A DNA stretch of 64,000 bases, from contig NZ_QZMN01000006.1 in NCBI RefSeq assembly GCF_003702705.1, positions 124,001 to 188,000 on the forward strand. The letters are read 5' to 3'. A program made the translations under genes and the position numbers. Shown here in pieces: positions 27,335-36,000 of this stretch; the first letter of the stretch is position 1, and every line of letters begins with the position of its first letter. This DNA comes from Ornithinimicrobium cerasi. GTDB lineage: Bacteria; Actinomycetota; Actinomycetes; Actinomycetales; Dermatophilaceae. A model generated the notes under the pieces. That model was not told the DNA's origin, did not search any database, and saw only the letters and a program-made list of their open reading frames with translations.

Positions 27335-27602
27335 GGCCGAGACGAACGAGGTCATCGAGGAGGTCGTCGACGACGTCTGCGTCGATGTCCTCCCGCGCAA
27401 CCCCGAGACCGGCAGCCGCCGCCTCGCGGACAGCTGTGACGTCGAGCCCTTCCAGCGCCGCCCGCGCCACCACAGCAGACGCACCCACGAGCACTGTGAT
27501 CTCACCGCTTCGCAGCGGCGCGGCGTACAGGCAACCGCCTCGGACGTTCCCGTCGGGGCGGTCGACGACACCCCAGCCATCGCCGCGTGACCACGCGGTC
27601 AT
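27318..27602 (-). CDS. PqqD-like small protein
   Basis: ATG 27602 overlaps the stop of the nucleotidyltransferase gene by 4 nt and gives 94 residues; longer frames upstream are shadows of that gene. The sequence TAWSRGDGWGVVDRPDGNVR followed by a C-terminal helical region rich in Asp (REDIDADVVDDLLDDLVRLG) fits the PqqD/peptide-chaperone fold, a winged-helix-like domain that binds peptides in several RiPP pathways. No precursor peptide or radical SAM gene is present. In other glycan clusters a PqqD-like protein and a nucleotidyltransferase occur together in HPr-rel-A type systems, which is the closest context I know; the HprK-like kinase is missing here. Confidence 0.65.
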   Translation of the reverse strand: MTAWSRGDGWGVVDRPDGNVRGGCLYAAPLRSGEITVLVGASAVVARAALEGLDVTAVREAAAAGLGVAREDIDADVVDDLLDDLVRLGLLQPR

Positions 27603-28465
27603 CCCAGACCCCGTCCGTTGCGGTAAGTGCGCCACACCTCTGTTGCAGCCCGCCGCCCACGGTCCACGAACTCCACCGCGACCTCCAGGGGTGAGGGGCG
27701 GTGGCCGCGCGTGTTGGCAAGGTGCTCCGTGTTCACGAGGGGTGCCCGGAGCACAGTCACAATCTTGTCCAGCGTTGCGGGTTCGGCCTTCACCCTGGCA
27801 CGCCACTCAGCCAACCGTCCGCTTGGGGCGCGCGTGGTCCGCCAGAGGTCGTGTTCGCGGTGCGCTCGCACCTCATCCAGAGCGCCACGCGCGGCCGCCC
27901 ACCCAACCTGCGCCTGGACGGTCGGGATGAGCTTCTCGATTTGTACGGCCAGCTGGTGGTCGATGCTCAAGCCCACCCTCTCCGGTTGCTTCAACCCCGG
28001 ACTGTTGCGGGCCTCGTTGATGGCAAAAATCAGCGCCTGCGCAACCCCGTCCGGCACCGGACACTGCACCCCGGCCAACTCGGTGATCTGGCGACGGGAC
28101 CAGAGCGCGTCAAAAGTACCCTCATCCCGTCCCATCCCCATGAAGAAGCGATGGACGTCGGCGTAACCGAGGTGGTCGTGCCAGTACGTCTCCGCATGGC
28201 CCGAGGCGGAACCGGTGCGGAAGGACGACCGCCGGGTCCAACCTTGTCTTCGTAGATGCCGGGTAAAGTCCCGCACCTGAGAAGGTCGGACGAGAATGTC
28301 CGCATCGCTCCCCCCCTCGGCACGCGAGCGCCATTTGGGCTCGAAGGCGATGCCCTTGACGTGCAGCAGGTCGATGCCGTAGGTGTCGGCGAGGTGCTGC
28401 AGCGCCGCGTGCGCGAACTCGATGCGCACAGCGATGTCGACGGGTGCCTCATCCTCGCTGGTCAT
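27599..28465 (-). CDS. nucleotidyltransferase-family protein (NTP_transf_5-like)
   Basis: The 288-residue product from ATG 28465 carries LLHVKGIAFEPKWRSRAEGG followed by SDADILVRPSQV, which is the KG...D-x-D pattern of the nucleotidyltransferase_5 family, with the two Asp residues probably binding metal. TYWHDHLGYADVHRFF lies further on and matches the conserved histidine-rich segment of this family. Members are found in capsule and exopolysaccharide loci, but the substrate is not established. It is translationally coupled to the PqqD-like gene. The in-frame codons upstream of 28465 overlap the intergenic region before the acyltransferase and are not used in this call. Confidence 0.7.
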   Translation of the reverse strand: MTSEDEAPVDIAVRIEFAHAALQHLADTYGIDLLHVKGIAFEPKWRSRAEGGSDADILVRPSQVRDFTRHLRRQGWTRRSSFRTGSASGHAETYWHDHLGYADVHRFFMGMGRDEGTFDALWSRRQITELAGVQCPVPDGVAQALIFAINEARNSPGLKQPERVGLSIDHQLAVQIEKLIPTVQAQVGWAAARGALDEVRAHREHDLWRTTRAPSGRLAEWRARVKAEPATLDKIVTVLRAPLVNTEHLANTRGHRPSPLEVAVEFVDRGRRAATEVWRTYRNGRGLG

Positions 28466-28595
28466 GTGCTCATCGTGCCAGCCCACGTGTAGCCGACTTT
28501 GGTCACCACGGGGGGACACCAGGCAAACCTGACGCGGCTACGCTGCACCTGGGGCGTTCCGCACAGCGCGTGTCCGCGCAATCTTGGAGGTTCAC

Positions 28596-29741
28596 GTGGC
28601 AGCCACGCCGTCGTCGATCGATCTCGACCGGAGCCAACGGTTTGAGTTCGTTGACGCCCTGCGCGGTCTGGCCGCCCTGATGGTTCTGTCCTTCCACCTG
28701 ATGTTCAACTCGGCACAGACCGAGCTGCTGCAGTCCAGCGCACCGAAAGCCTTCGTCGAGCTGAGCCGCTACGGGGCGAACGGGGTGCCGATCTTCTTCG
28801 TGATTAGCGGGTTCGTGATCTGCTACTCGGTGCGGCGCCTGCCGCTCACCTTCGCCGGGGCAGGCAACTTCGCACTACGGCGGCAGGTTCGTCTGGATCC
28901 CCCCTACTACGTCGTCATCGTCGGCGTCCTGATCATCGCCGCAGCAGAGTCCCAGGTTGCAGGACTAGAGGCGCGGTCCTTCACGATCGGGCAGGTTCTC
29001 CTCAACATGGTGTATCTGCAGGACATCGTGGGCGTCCCCGCCATGGTAGCGGTCGCCTGGACTCTCTGCATCGAAGTGCAGTTCTACCTCGTCCTGATCG
29101 TCGTCATGCTTGCCACGAGAAGGTGGCGGACGAGCCCATCGACGCAGGGCGGCGCAGTCCGTCTCGTCGTCATGATCTTGGCCGCCCTGTCGTTATTGAT
29201 GCCATGGCTCGGGTGGTCGACCGGCCCCTGGTTCATGGGCCACTGGTGGATGTTCGCGCTGGGGATGAGCGTGGCGTGGGTGCTGCTCCGAGAGATTTCG
29301 ATGACGACGGGGTGGGCCCTCCTGGCGGTGACTTTCGTGAACTGTCTTGCATTCAACCTCAACTCACCCGACAGCCTGGGTGGCTACTGGGCGGCGTGGC
29401 TGACGGCTGTCGTGCTCCTGCTCACCGTGCGGACGGGCGCGATCACGTCCAAGATGCCGAGACCACTCCTCCTGCTGGGCGCCTGGACGTATTCGCTGTA
29501 TCTCGTCCACCTCCTCGTGATCGACGTGCTGATGGGCGCGATGTTCAAGATCACCGGCCAGAGCATCGCCGGCGCGTGGCTCGCCTATGGCGCTGGCATT
29601 GTCGGCTCGCTCGTTGCGGCGTGGGTGCTCTATACGCTCGTCGAGCGGCGATCTGTGGTCTGGGCGCAGAAACTCAAGCCGAGCTACGTGAGGGAGCATG
29701 GCGCGCGACCGCCAGCTCCCGTAACAGAGCAGGCACCCTGA
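28596..29741 (+). CDS. acyltransferase family 3 membrane protein (OafA-like)
   Basis: GTG 28596 has TTGGAGG 5 nt upstream. The 381-residue protein shows the acyltransferase-3 layout: FVDALRGLAALMVLSFHL with the catalytic His, GVPIFFVISGFVICYSVRRL, then about ten membrane helices ending TYSLYLVHLLVIDVLMG and a short cytoplasmic tail. These enzymes move an acetyl or other acyl group to sugars on the outer face. As the last gene of the glycan island it likely decorates the polysaccharide. It ends in a hairpin shared with the convergent symporter. Confidence 0.88.
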   Translation: MAATPSSIDLDRSQRFEFVDALRGLAALMVLSFHLMFNSAQTELLQSSAPKAFVELSRYGANGVPIFFVISGFVICYSVRRLPLTFAGAGNFALRRQVRLDPPYYVVIVGVLIIAAAESQVAGLEARSFTIGQVLLNMVYLQDIVGVPAMVAVAWTLCIEVQFYLVLIVVMLATRRWRTSPSTQGGAVRLVVMILAALSLLMPWLGWSTGPWFMGHWWMFALGMSVAWVLLREISMTTGWALLAVTFVNCLAFNLNSPDSLGGYWAAWLTAVVLLLTVRTGAITSKMPRPLLLLGAWTYSLYLVHLLVIDVLMGAMFKITGQSIAGAWLAYGAGIVGSLVAAWVLYTLVERRSVVWAQKLKPSYVREHGARPPAPVTEQAP

Positions 29742-29772
29742 GCGGAGCCGGGCCGTCTCTCGGCTCCGCTCA
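29739..29772. terminator. bidirectional terminator that includes both stop codons
   Basis: A perfect 12-bp inverted repeat (TGAGCGGAGCCG at 29739-29750, its complement at 29761-29772, 10-nt loop) starts with the TGA of the acyltransferase and ends with the TGA of the convergent symporter on the other strand. One structure serves both genes. Confidence 0.8.
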
Positions 29773-31013
29773 GGCGCGCGGCGCCACGTCCTCCTCCGGC
29801 ACGTTCACCAGCTGCCCGTCCGCCGACTCCACGAAGTGGTCGTGGTGCAGCTCGTCGCCGCTGAGCTTGTCCACCACCATCGCGATCGCGCCGTCGCCGG
29901 TCACGTTCGTCGCGGTGCCGAAGCTGTCGATGGCGATGTAGGTCGCGATCATCAGACCCACCTGCGGCTCGGTGAACCCGAGCATCGACGTCAGCAGCCC
30001 CGCAGCCGTCATGATCGCGCCGCCGGGCACCCCGGGCGCGGCGACCATGGTGATGCCGAGCATGAGGATGAAGCCGATGAACACCGGCACGTTGACCGCC
30101 GTCCCGGACAGGAACATCACCGCGAGCGAGAACGCCACGATCTTCGTCGTCGACCCGGCGAGGTGGATCGTCGCGCACAGGGGGATCACGAACGAGGCGA
30201 CCGGCCGCCGCACGCCCATCTCCATCGCCTGCCGCAGCGTCACCGGGATCGTCGCCGCCGAGGACGAGGTGCCGAGCGCGGTGGCGTAGGCCGGCAGCAT
30301 GGTCCGCAGCGAGCGCAGCGGGTTCTTGCCGGCGATGGCGCCGGCGACGGCATACTGCAGCAGCAGGAGGACCACGGTGAGGGCGAAGACCAGGACGATC
30401 ACGCCGGCAAAGGTGGTGACCACCTCCCACACCTGCCCCGCGGCGGTCATGTTCATGAAGATGCCGAGGATGTAGAGCGGCAGCAGCGGGATGATGATCC
30501 CGGAGCGATGACCTTCTCGATGATTGAGCGCAGCTCGACGAAGCCGCGGTGCATCGTGTCGGTCGGCAGCAGCGTCAGCCCGATCCCCACGACGAACGAG
30601 ACCAGCAGCGCCGTCATCACGCCGAACACCGGCGGCATCTCGACCACGAAGTAGGGCGCGAGCAGCGCCTCCTCGGGGTTGGTCACCTCGTCGAAGGAGC
30701 CCGGCTGCAGCATCCGCGGGAAGATCGCCATCGACACCGCGAAGGACATCAGCCCAGCGAGGACCGTCGAGCCGTAGGCGATCCCGGCGGTGATGCCCAG
30801 CCACTTGCCGGCGCCCTTGCCCAGCTCGGAGATCGCCGGGGTGATGAGGCCCACGATGATCAGCGGGATGATGAAGCTCAGGAAGTTGCCGAAGAGCCCG
30901 TTGAACGTCACGAAGATCCGGACGAACCACTCGGGCACGACGAGCCCCAGCAGGACGCCGAGGACGATGGCGACACCGATCTGCGGCAGCAGACCGACCT
31001 TGCGCAGCGACAT
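29770..31013 (-). pseudogene. dicarboxylate/amino acid:cation symporter (DAACS family), one frameshift
   Basis: The N-terminal half (from ATG 31013, LPQIGVAIVLGVLLGLVVPE and onward) and the C-terminal half are in different frames that meet near 30500-30510, after SIIEKVIA and before IIPLLPLYILGIFM. Adding one base there restores about 414 residues, the usual size for this family. The serine-rich substrate motif TSSSAATIPVTL and the ATNVTGDGAIAM block near the end are intact. The protein would be an inner-membrane Na+ or H+ coupled uptake carrier for C4-dicarboxylates or glutamate. Because all motifs are preserved, either the frameshift is very recent or it is an assembly error. Confidence 0.85.
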
Positions 31014-31143
31014 GGGGGAACTCCTTGCGAGCAGGCCCGGCAGACGCCGGTGCGTCCACGGTAGGACCGCCCGACCCCTACCCGGAAGTCCGCTCCGCCG
31101 GGGCTGACGCGCGGACCCGGCCGCGCGCCTCTACGGTGGTCCC

Positions 31144-32397
31144 ATGCCCACCACCTCCCGCGACGTCGTGATCGTCGGGGCCGGTCTCGCCGGCCTCACC
31201 GCTGCCCTCACCCTGCAGGACGCAGGCGTGCCGGTGCGCGTCCTCGAGGCCTCGGACGCGGTCGGCGGTCGGGTGCGCACCGACCTCGTCGACGGCTTCC
31301 TCCTGGACCGGGGCTTCCAGGTGCTGCAGACGGCATACCCGATGGTCAAGGAGCTCGTCGACGTCGACGCCCTCGACGTCCAGCCGTTCACCGCCGGGCT
31401 GGCGATCCGCAGCGACCGCACCACCGAGCACCTCGTGGTCGCCGACCCGCGCCGCGAGCCGCAGCTGCTGCCGGCCACCCTGCGCTCGGGCAAGCTGCAC
31501 CCCTCCAGCGTCTCGGCGCTGACCCGCTGGCTGGCGCCCGCGCTGCGCCCCGAGACGGTGCTCAACAGCGCCGAGGACCTGACCCGCCGCGAGGCGATGG
31601 ACCAGGCCGGGCTCGTCGGGCCGCTGCGCCGCATCGTCGACGCCTTTCTCGAGGGGGTCCTCCTCGAGGACGACGGCTCCACCTCCAACGCGTTCACGCT
31701 GCTCCTGATGCGCTCCTTCGCGGTCGGTCGCCTCGGCGTCCCCGCCGGGGGTATGCAGCAGCTCCCCGAGCAGCTCGCCGCACGGCTCACGCAGCCGGTC
31801 GAGCTGGACACCCCCGTCGAGGAGGTCGCGCCGGGGCGGGTGCGCACGGAGGGCGGGGAGAGCGTCGAGGCGGGGCTGGTCATCGTGGCGACCGACCCGC
31901 AGTCCGCCGAGGCGCTGACCGGCCGGCCCTCGCCCGCGGGCAAGGGCGTGACGACGCACTGGTTCGCCGTGGACGAGGCGCCGGCGGATCACCGGATGAT
32001 CGTCGTCGACCAGCGCCACGTCCACGGCCCGGTCGTCAACACGGCCGTGATGAGCAACGCCGCCCCGGGCTACGCCCCCACCGGCCGCCATCTCGTCCAG
32101 GCCAGCACCCTGCTGCGCCGCGGGGAGCAGCCGGTCTCCGACGACGTGGTCCGCACGCACGTCGGCGAGCTGTGGGGCGTCGACGCCTCCGGGTGGGAGC
32201 TCGTGCGCCGCGACGACGTCACCTACGCCCTGCCCGAGCAGCCCGCCCCCCTGGTGGACCGGGAGGCGCTGCTGGTGGACGAGGGCCTCATCGTGGCCGG
32301 CGACCACACGGACACCGGCTCGATCCAGGGCGCGATGGTCTCCGGGCGGCGGGCGGCCGAGGGCTGGATCGCGCGCCTCAACGGTCTGGCGTCCTGA
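31144..32397 (+). CDS. NAD(P)/FAD-dependent oxidoreductase (amine-oxidase/phytoene-desaturase type)
   Basis: The 417-residue protein opens with the Rossmann motif VVIVGAGLAGLTAALTLQDA, then the Glu and GGR of the FAD-binding VLEASDAVGGRVRTD. The C-terminal GLIVAGDHTDTGSIQGAMVS is the typical second FAD contact. The middle segment LRRIVDAFLEGVLLED matches bacterial proteins annotated as FAD-dependent oxidoreductases near carotenoid or squalene desaturases. No signal peptide. No pathway partner is adjacent, so the substrate remains unknown. Confidence 0.85.
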   Translation: MPTTSRDVVIVGAGLAGLTAALTLQDAGVPVRVLEASDAVGGRVRTDLVDGFLLDRGFQVLQTAYPMVKELVDVDALDVQPFTAGLAIRSDRTTEHLVVADPRREPQLLPATLRSGKLHPSSVSALTRWLAPALRPETVLNSAEDLTRREAMDQAGLVGPLRRIVDAFLEGVLLEDDGSTSNAFTLLLMRSFAVGRLGVPAGGMQQLPEQLAARLTQPVELDTPVEEVAPGRVRTEGGESVEAGLVIVATDPQSAEALTGRPSPAGKGVTTHWFAVDEAPADHRMIVVDQRHVHGPVVNTAVMSNAAPGYAPTGRHLVQASTLLRRGEQPVSDDVVRTHVGELWGVDASGWELVRRDDVTYALPEQPAPLVDREALLVDEGLIVAGDHTDTGSIQGAMVSGRRAAEGWIARLNGLAS

Positions 32398-32494
32398 CCG
32401 GCTCCCCGTTCATGGGCGCCCTGACACGCATCGCCGGCGAGTGTCCGGACGCGTCGTGCCGGGGCAGGACCGCATCCACCCCTACGATGCCGGC

Positions 32495-34699
32495 ATGCGA
32501 GGACGCAGAGGGTTCGCAGCAGCGCTGATTCTGGTGCTTCTGGTGGGGGTCGGCTGCACCGATGAGAGCTCCACCGAGGGGTCAGGCACGAGCGACCCGG
32601 CACCCACGACGGAGTCTGGCTCCACGACCCGTGCCAGCGTCGATGAGGACGGCTTCAGCGTCGCCCTGGACGGTGTGCTGGTCGAGGGTCCGGCGGGGGT
32701 GGCGGACCCCGGCACCGCAGTGGTGGTGAGTCTCCTCGAGCGTGAGTCCCCTGACCCTGACGCAGACATGGCAGCCGTCGTCGACGTGGTCATCGGTGAC
32801 CACCTGCAACCGCAAGAGCCCGTCTCGATCACCTTCGACCTCGCCGAGCCGCCGGGGGAGACCGTCGAGCATGTCGTCTTGCGCTCGGACTCCGGGAGGG
32901 ACAACTACGTCACGATCGACCATGACATCGCTGGAGACAAGGTTGTCGTCACCACAGAGCACCTGTCGGTCTTCTCGCTCGTGCAGTTTGACCCCCGGCA
33001 GTGGCTCGGCGAGCTGACCAAGCAGATCGAGCTGGCGCTGGGGCTTCAGTACCCCCAGCCGGACTGTGCCGAAAAGGACTTCGGCCACGCGACCGACCTG
33101 GGTGACGTCTACTTCATGACCGAGGGCCCGGGTTTGGGGACCGTCTACCTCTGCGCGGACCGGTTGCCCGACGACGAGCTGTCGATGCAGTTCTACTCCA
33201 ACGGCCCGGTGGCCTGGGAGATCACCGCCGACCCCGCCCCTCCGAGCACGATGCCCATCGTTCAGCTGCGGCTGGGGGACCTGATGGCGACCGCCGGCTA
33301 CCGGTTGGTCAACGACTACCCCGATAACCGGGCGCTCCTCTCCCCCGGGGCACAGATCGGGATGCGTTCCACGGAGGACGCTCTCCCCGTCAGCTACACC
33401 GGGGAGGTCGACCTGCTGTGGGGAGGGGTCGCGCTCGGGGTGGAGGCCGCGCTCGGTGTCGCATCCATCGGGCAGGCCGGCAAGTGGCAGAAGCTGCGCG
33501 ACGCCGCGGACCTGCAGGACGCGGTCTCCTGCCTATCCGGCACCGTGTCGGCAGGGCTCGACCCCGAGCTCGGGCCCATGATCTCCACCGCGACCACCTG
33601 CGTCCAGCGGATGATGGGCGAGATGGTGGGCTCCGCGGACGCGCTCCTGCTGCTCCGTCTGGGCATCGTCTCCCGCCTCCTCATGGTCGCGCCTCAGGGG
33701 GTGCTCTCCGCTCTGATCGCGAAGGACAACAGCACCTTCTCCGTCGACCTGCTCTCGATCCGGGCCCGGGCCGCCGAGGGCTACCTCGTCCCGGAGTACT
33801 GCGAGCAGCCGGAGCGTCGAGCAGCCGTCGGACAGACCGAGGTCGACGGGAGGTACACCGTGCTGGAGGGCCCCCTCGCCTGGGACGGGCCGGGGGCCCA
33901 GATCGTCGCCATGACCTGTTCCTCGGGCGGCGTCACATGGCCCGGTGTGCTGCTCGTCTACGACCGACGCGGGGAGCGGGTCGGTGAGTTCTTCCTCTCC
34001 GAGATCGAACCCACCTCCTTCCGCGGAAGCTTCGACGTATCCACGACCACGGTCGACGGGGACGTCGTCGTGGTCCCCTACGGCTTCGAGACCGGAGGAT
34101 CGAGGCCCTACACCCCCGGGACGATGCGGCTGACCTGGGACCACGAGGCGGGTCGTCCGACCCTCTCGGGAGGGACGGCCACCGCGAGCGTGGTAGAGGC
34201 TCCCGCCGGCGGCCGAGGCCTGGGCGTCGACGGCGACTGGGCTCCTGACGACGCGGAGCCGTGGCTCGTCTCCCGGCTCGGTTCCCCGGACCAGGTGACC
34301 GAGCTCACCGACTGCTTCCGGGCCGGCATCACCGGTCGCCGGCTGACGTGGGGCGGCCTGGACGTCACCATCCTGACCGAACCCGTCCCCGAGGAGACCT
34401 ACCTCTACGGCTTCGCCTACCCCGTGGGCGCGGTCAGCGGCTGGACCTACGACCTGGAGCGAGACGGCGGCACCAGCTCCCGGCACCGGGTGGTGGCCGA
34501 GGGCGTGCGTCTGCCGATCGACGTCGACACGCTGCGTGCAGAGTTCAGCACGGGTTGGGACTACGCCGACACGGTCACGGCTGAGGACGGCACGATGTCG
34601 TTCCAGGCCTTCAGCGGCGACGTCACCGGAATCCTCTACCGGCTCGACGGTGACGGCAGGGCGACCGGCGCCGTGGCCGGCCTCAGCTGCGACCAGTAG
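32495..34699 (+). CDS. large lipoprotein of unknown function
   Basis: From ATG 32495 the product has 734 residues with a short basic n-region, a hydrophobic segment (FAAALILVLLVGV) and a Cys that suits a lipobox (GVGC). A low-complexity Ser/Thr/Gly linker follows. The mature protein begins with a beta-rich domain resembling an uncharacterised N-terminal module (SVALDGVLVEGPAGVADPGT) and has no catalytic motif I recognise; there are paired Cys residues (YPQPDCAEKDFGH and later). It is upstream of, and convergent with, another unknown envelope protein. Two unknown genes here flank the WXG operon and may belong with it, but nothing in the sequence proves this. Confidence 0.6.
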   Translation: MRGRRGFAAALILVLLVGVGCTDESSTEGSGTSDPAPTTESGSTTRASVDEDGFSVALDGVLVEGPAGVADPGTAVVVSLLERESPDPDADMAAVVDVVIGDHLQPQEPVSITFDLAEPPGETVEHVVLRSDSGRDNYVTIDHDIAGDKVVVTTEHLSVFSLVQFDPRQWLGELTKQIELALGLQYPQPDCAEKDFGHATDLGDVYFMTEGPGLGTVYLCADRLPDDELSMQFYSNGPVAWEITADPAPPSTMPIVQLRLGDLMATAGYRLVNDYPDNRALLSPGAQIGMRSTEDALPVSYTGEVDLLWGGVALGVEAALGVASIGQAGKWQKLRDAADLQDAVSCLSGTVSAGLDPELGPMISTATTCVQRMMGEMVGSADALLLLRLGIVSRLLMVAPQGVLSALIAKDNSTFSVDLLSIRARAAEGYLVPEYCEQPERRAAVGQTEVDGRYTVLEGPLAWDGPGAQIVAMTCSSGGVTWPGVLLVYDRRGERVGEFFLSEIEPTSFRGSFDVSTTTVDGDVVVVPYGFETGGSRPYTPGTMRLTWDHEAGRPTLSGGTATASVVEAPAGGRGLGVDGDWAPDDAEPWLVSRLGSPDQVTELTDCFRAGITGRRLTWGGLDVTILTEPVPEETYLYGFAYPVGAVSGWTYDLERDGGTSSRHRVVAEGVRLPIDVDTLRAEFSTGWDYADTVTAEDGTMSFQAFSGDVTGILYRLDGDGRATGAVAGLSCDQ

Positions 34700-34722
34700 G
34701 GCGAGCGAGGCTCCACGCCCGT

Positions 34723-35856
34723 CTACACCGCCGAGCGATCGGCTCCTCCCGCCGTCTGCCCTGACCCTGCGGGCGCGGTGGTGAGGAGCAGGAACGGGGC
34801 GATAACCGTCAGGACGGCGACGATGACGCCCCACACGACCGCGCCGCCCCAGCCGATCGTGGACCCATGGAGCAGGATGAGGGGCGTGAGCAGAGCGAGG
34901 ACCGCTATCCCGTAGACCCGCAGGACGTGCCCCACCAGGAACCGCCAGCCGGCAGAGGTGGCGGAGACGATCGCCTCCCCGACCGTGACGAGGACACCCG
35001 CGAGCAGCACCGTGACGGTGACGCCTCCGAGGTGCAGCGACGGCACGAGGTCGGACCAGCTCACCGCACCGGTCGAGACCGCGGCCAGGGCGGTGGTGAC
35101 AGCGGCGAAGACGGGGTACTTCCGGTCCGTCACCTCCTCCTTCAGGAGGCCGATCCTGTCCTGTGCTGACGCCCCGATCAGGAGTGGGAGAAGCCCTGCG
35201 ACCGCCACGAGCAGAGCGGAGAGCGCCAGCAGCACGTAGGCCCCGATGCTGAAAAACTGCGTGACGGAGTAGGCGACCAGAACGTCGTTGGTCGCCGCGG
35301 CCTCCTCCGCCGGAGGGTCGGCGTCAGGCTCGGGCACGGAGGCCATCAGGTGCCCGTTCGCCGCAGCGCCTAGCGGCACCTGCATCGTCAGCTCCACGGG
35401 GCACGCCGGGAGGCGACGGCCCTCGGCCACGGGCACGTCGATGAGGGACACCTCGACCGTCTTGACGCCGCGGAGTGCGCCGCGATCGACAGCATCCTCC
35501 GCCTCACTCTGGGCGGCGGCCCCGACGATCGAGGCCGGGACCCCGACGAGGATGGGTTCCTCGTCGCACGGGCGGTCGAGGACCGCCACGGCGTGCGCCT
35601 GGGTTCGTTCCAGCGCGACGCCCGTCCGGTCCTCATCACCGGTCTTCACCCCGAGGAGCAGCTCCCACACCCCCGGCAGCACGTGGAACGCCACCTCGTC
35701 CTGCAGGAAGGGGTGCGTCGCTGCGGGCTCCTCGACGGCCTCGGCGGACGAGGCCGATACCGGCTCCTCGGGTTCGCCGCCGCTCACCGCCCCCGCACCG
35801 AGCCCACCCAGGATCAGCGCGACCACCACGACTGCCAGACGCTGCGGTGTCGTCAT
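34723..35856 (-). CDS. membrane protein of unknown function
   Basis: ATG 35856, with GGAGG upstream, gives 377 residues; the longer frame to 36414 covers the opposite-strand gene start and is rejected. There is a signal-like N-terminal helix (LAVVVVALILGGLGAGAVSG), an extracellular region of about 170 residues, and five or so membrane helices in the second half (FSIGAYVLLALSALLVAVAG, LAVLALLTPLILLHG and others). No family recognised. Its promoter region is shared with the divergent WXG-type operon at 36001. Confidence 0.55.
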   Translation of the reverse strand: MTTPQRLAVVVVALILGGLGAGAVSGGEPEEPVSASSAEAVEEPAATHPFLQDEVAFHVLPGVWELLLGVKTGDEDRTGVALERTQAHAVAVLDRPCDEEPILVGVPASIVGAAAQSEAEDAVDRGALRGVKTVEVSLIDVPVAEGRRLPACPVELTMQVPLGAAANGHLMASVPEPDADPPAEEAAATNDVLVAYSVTQFFSIGAYVLLALSALLVAVAGLLPLLIGASAQDRIGLLKEEVTDRKYPVFAAVTTALAAVSTGAVSWSDLVPSLHLGGVTVTVLLAGVLVTVGEAIVSATSAGWRFLVGHVLRVYGIAVLALLTPLILLHGSTIGWGGAVVWGVIVAVLTVIAPFLLLTTAPAGSGQTAGGADRSAV

Positions 35857-35958
35857 ACCGGCCCCCCTCCAATCGCGACGGTGCTGCCAGGATCCTCCTC
35901 CCCGGCCGGCTCGGCAACCCCCCCCATGGCTGGTGTGCCCACGTGGTCCGCTTCCGGT

Positions 35959-35964
35959 TAGGGT
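35959..35964 (+). promoter_or_regulatory. possible -10 element upstream of the WXG-type operon
   Basis: TAGGGT lies about 37 bp before ATG 36001 within CCGGTTAGGGTGG, a common actinobacterial -10 variant. No good -35 box is seen. Weak, based on pattern only. Confidence 0.25.
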
Positions 35965-36000
35965 GGACCGCCGAACGGCATTCCGGGGAGGGAAACGACC

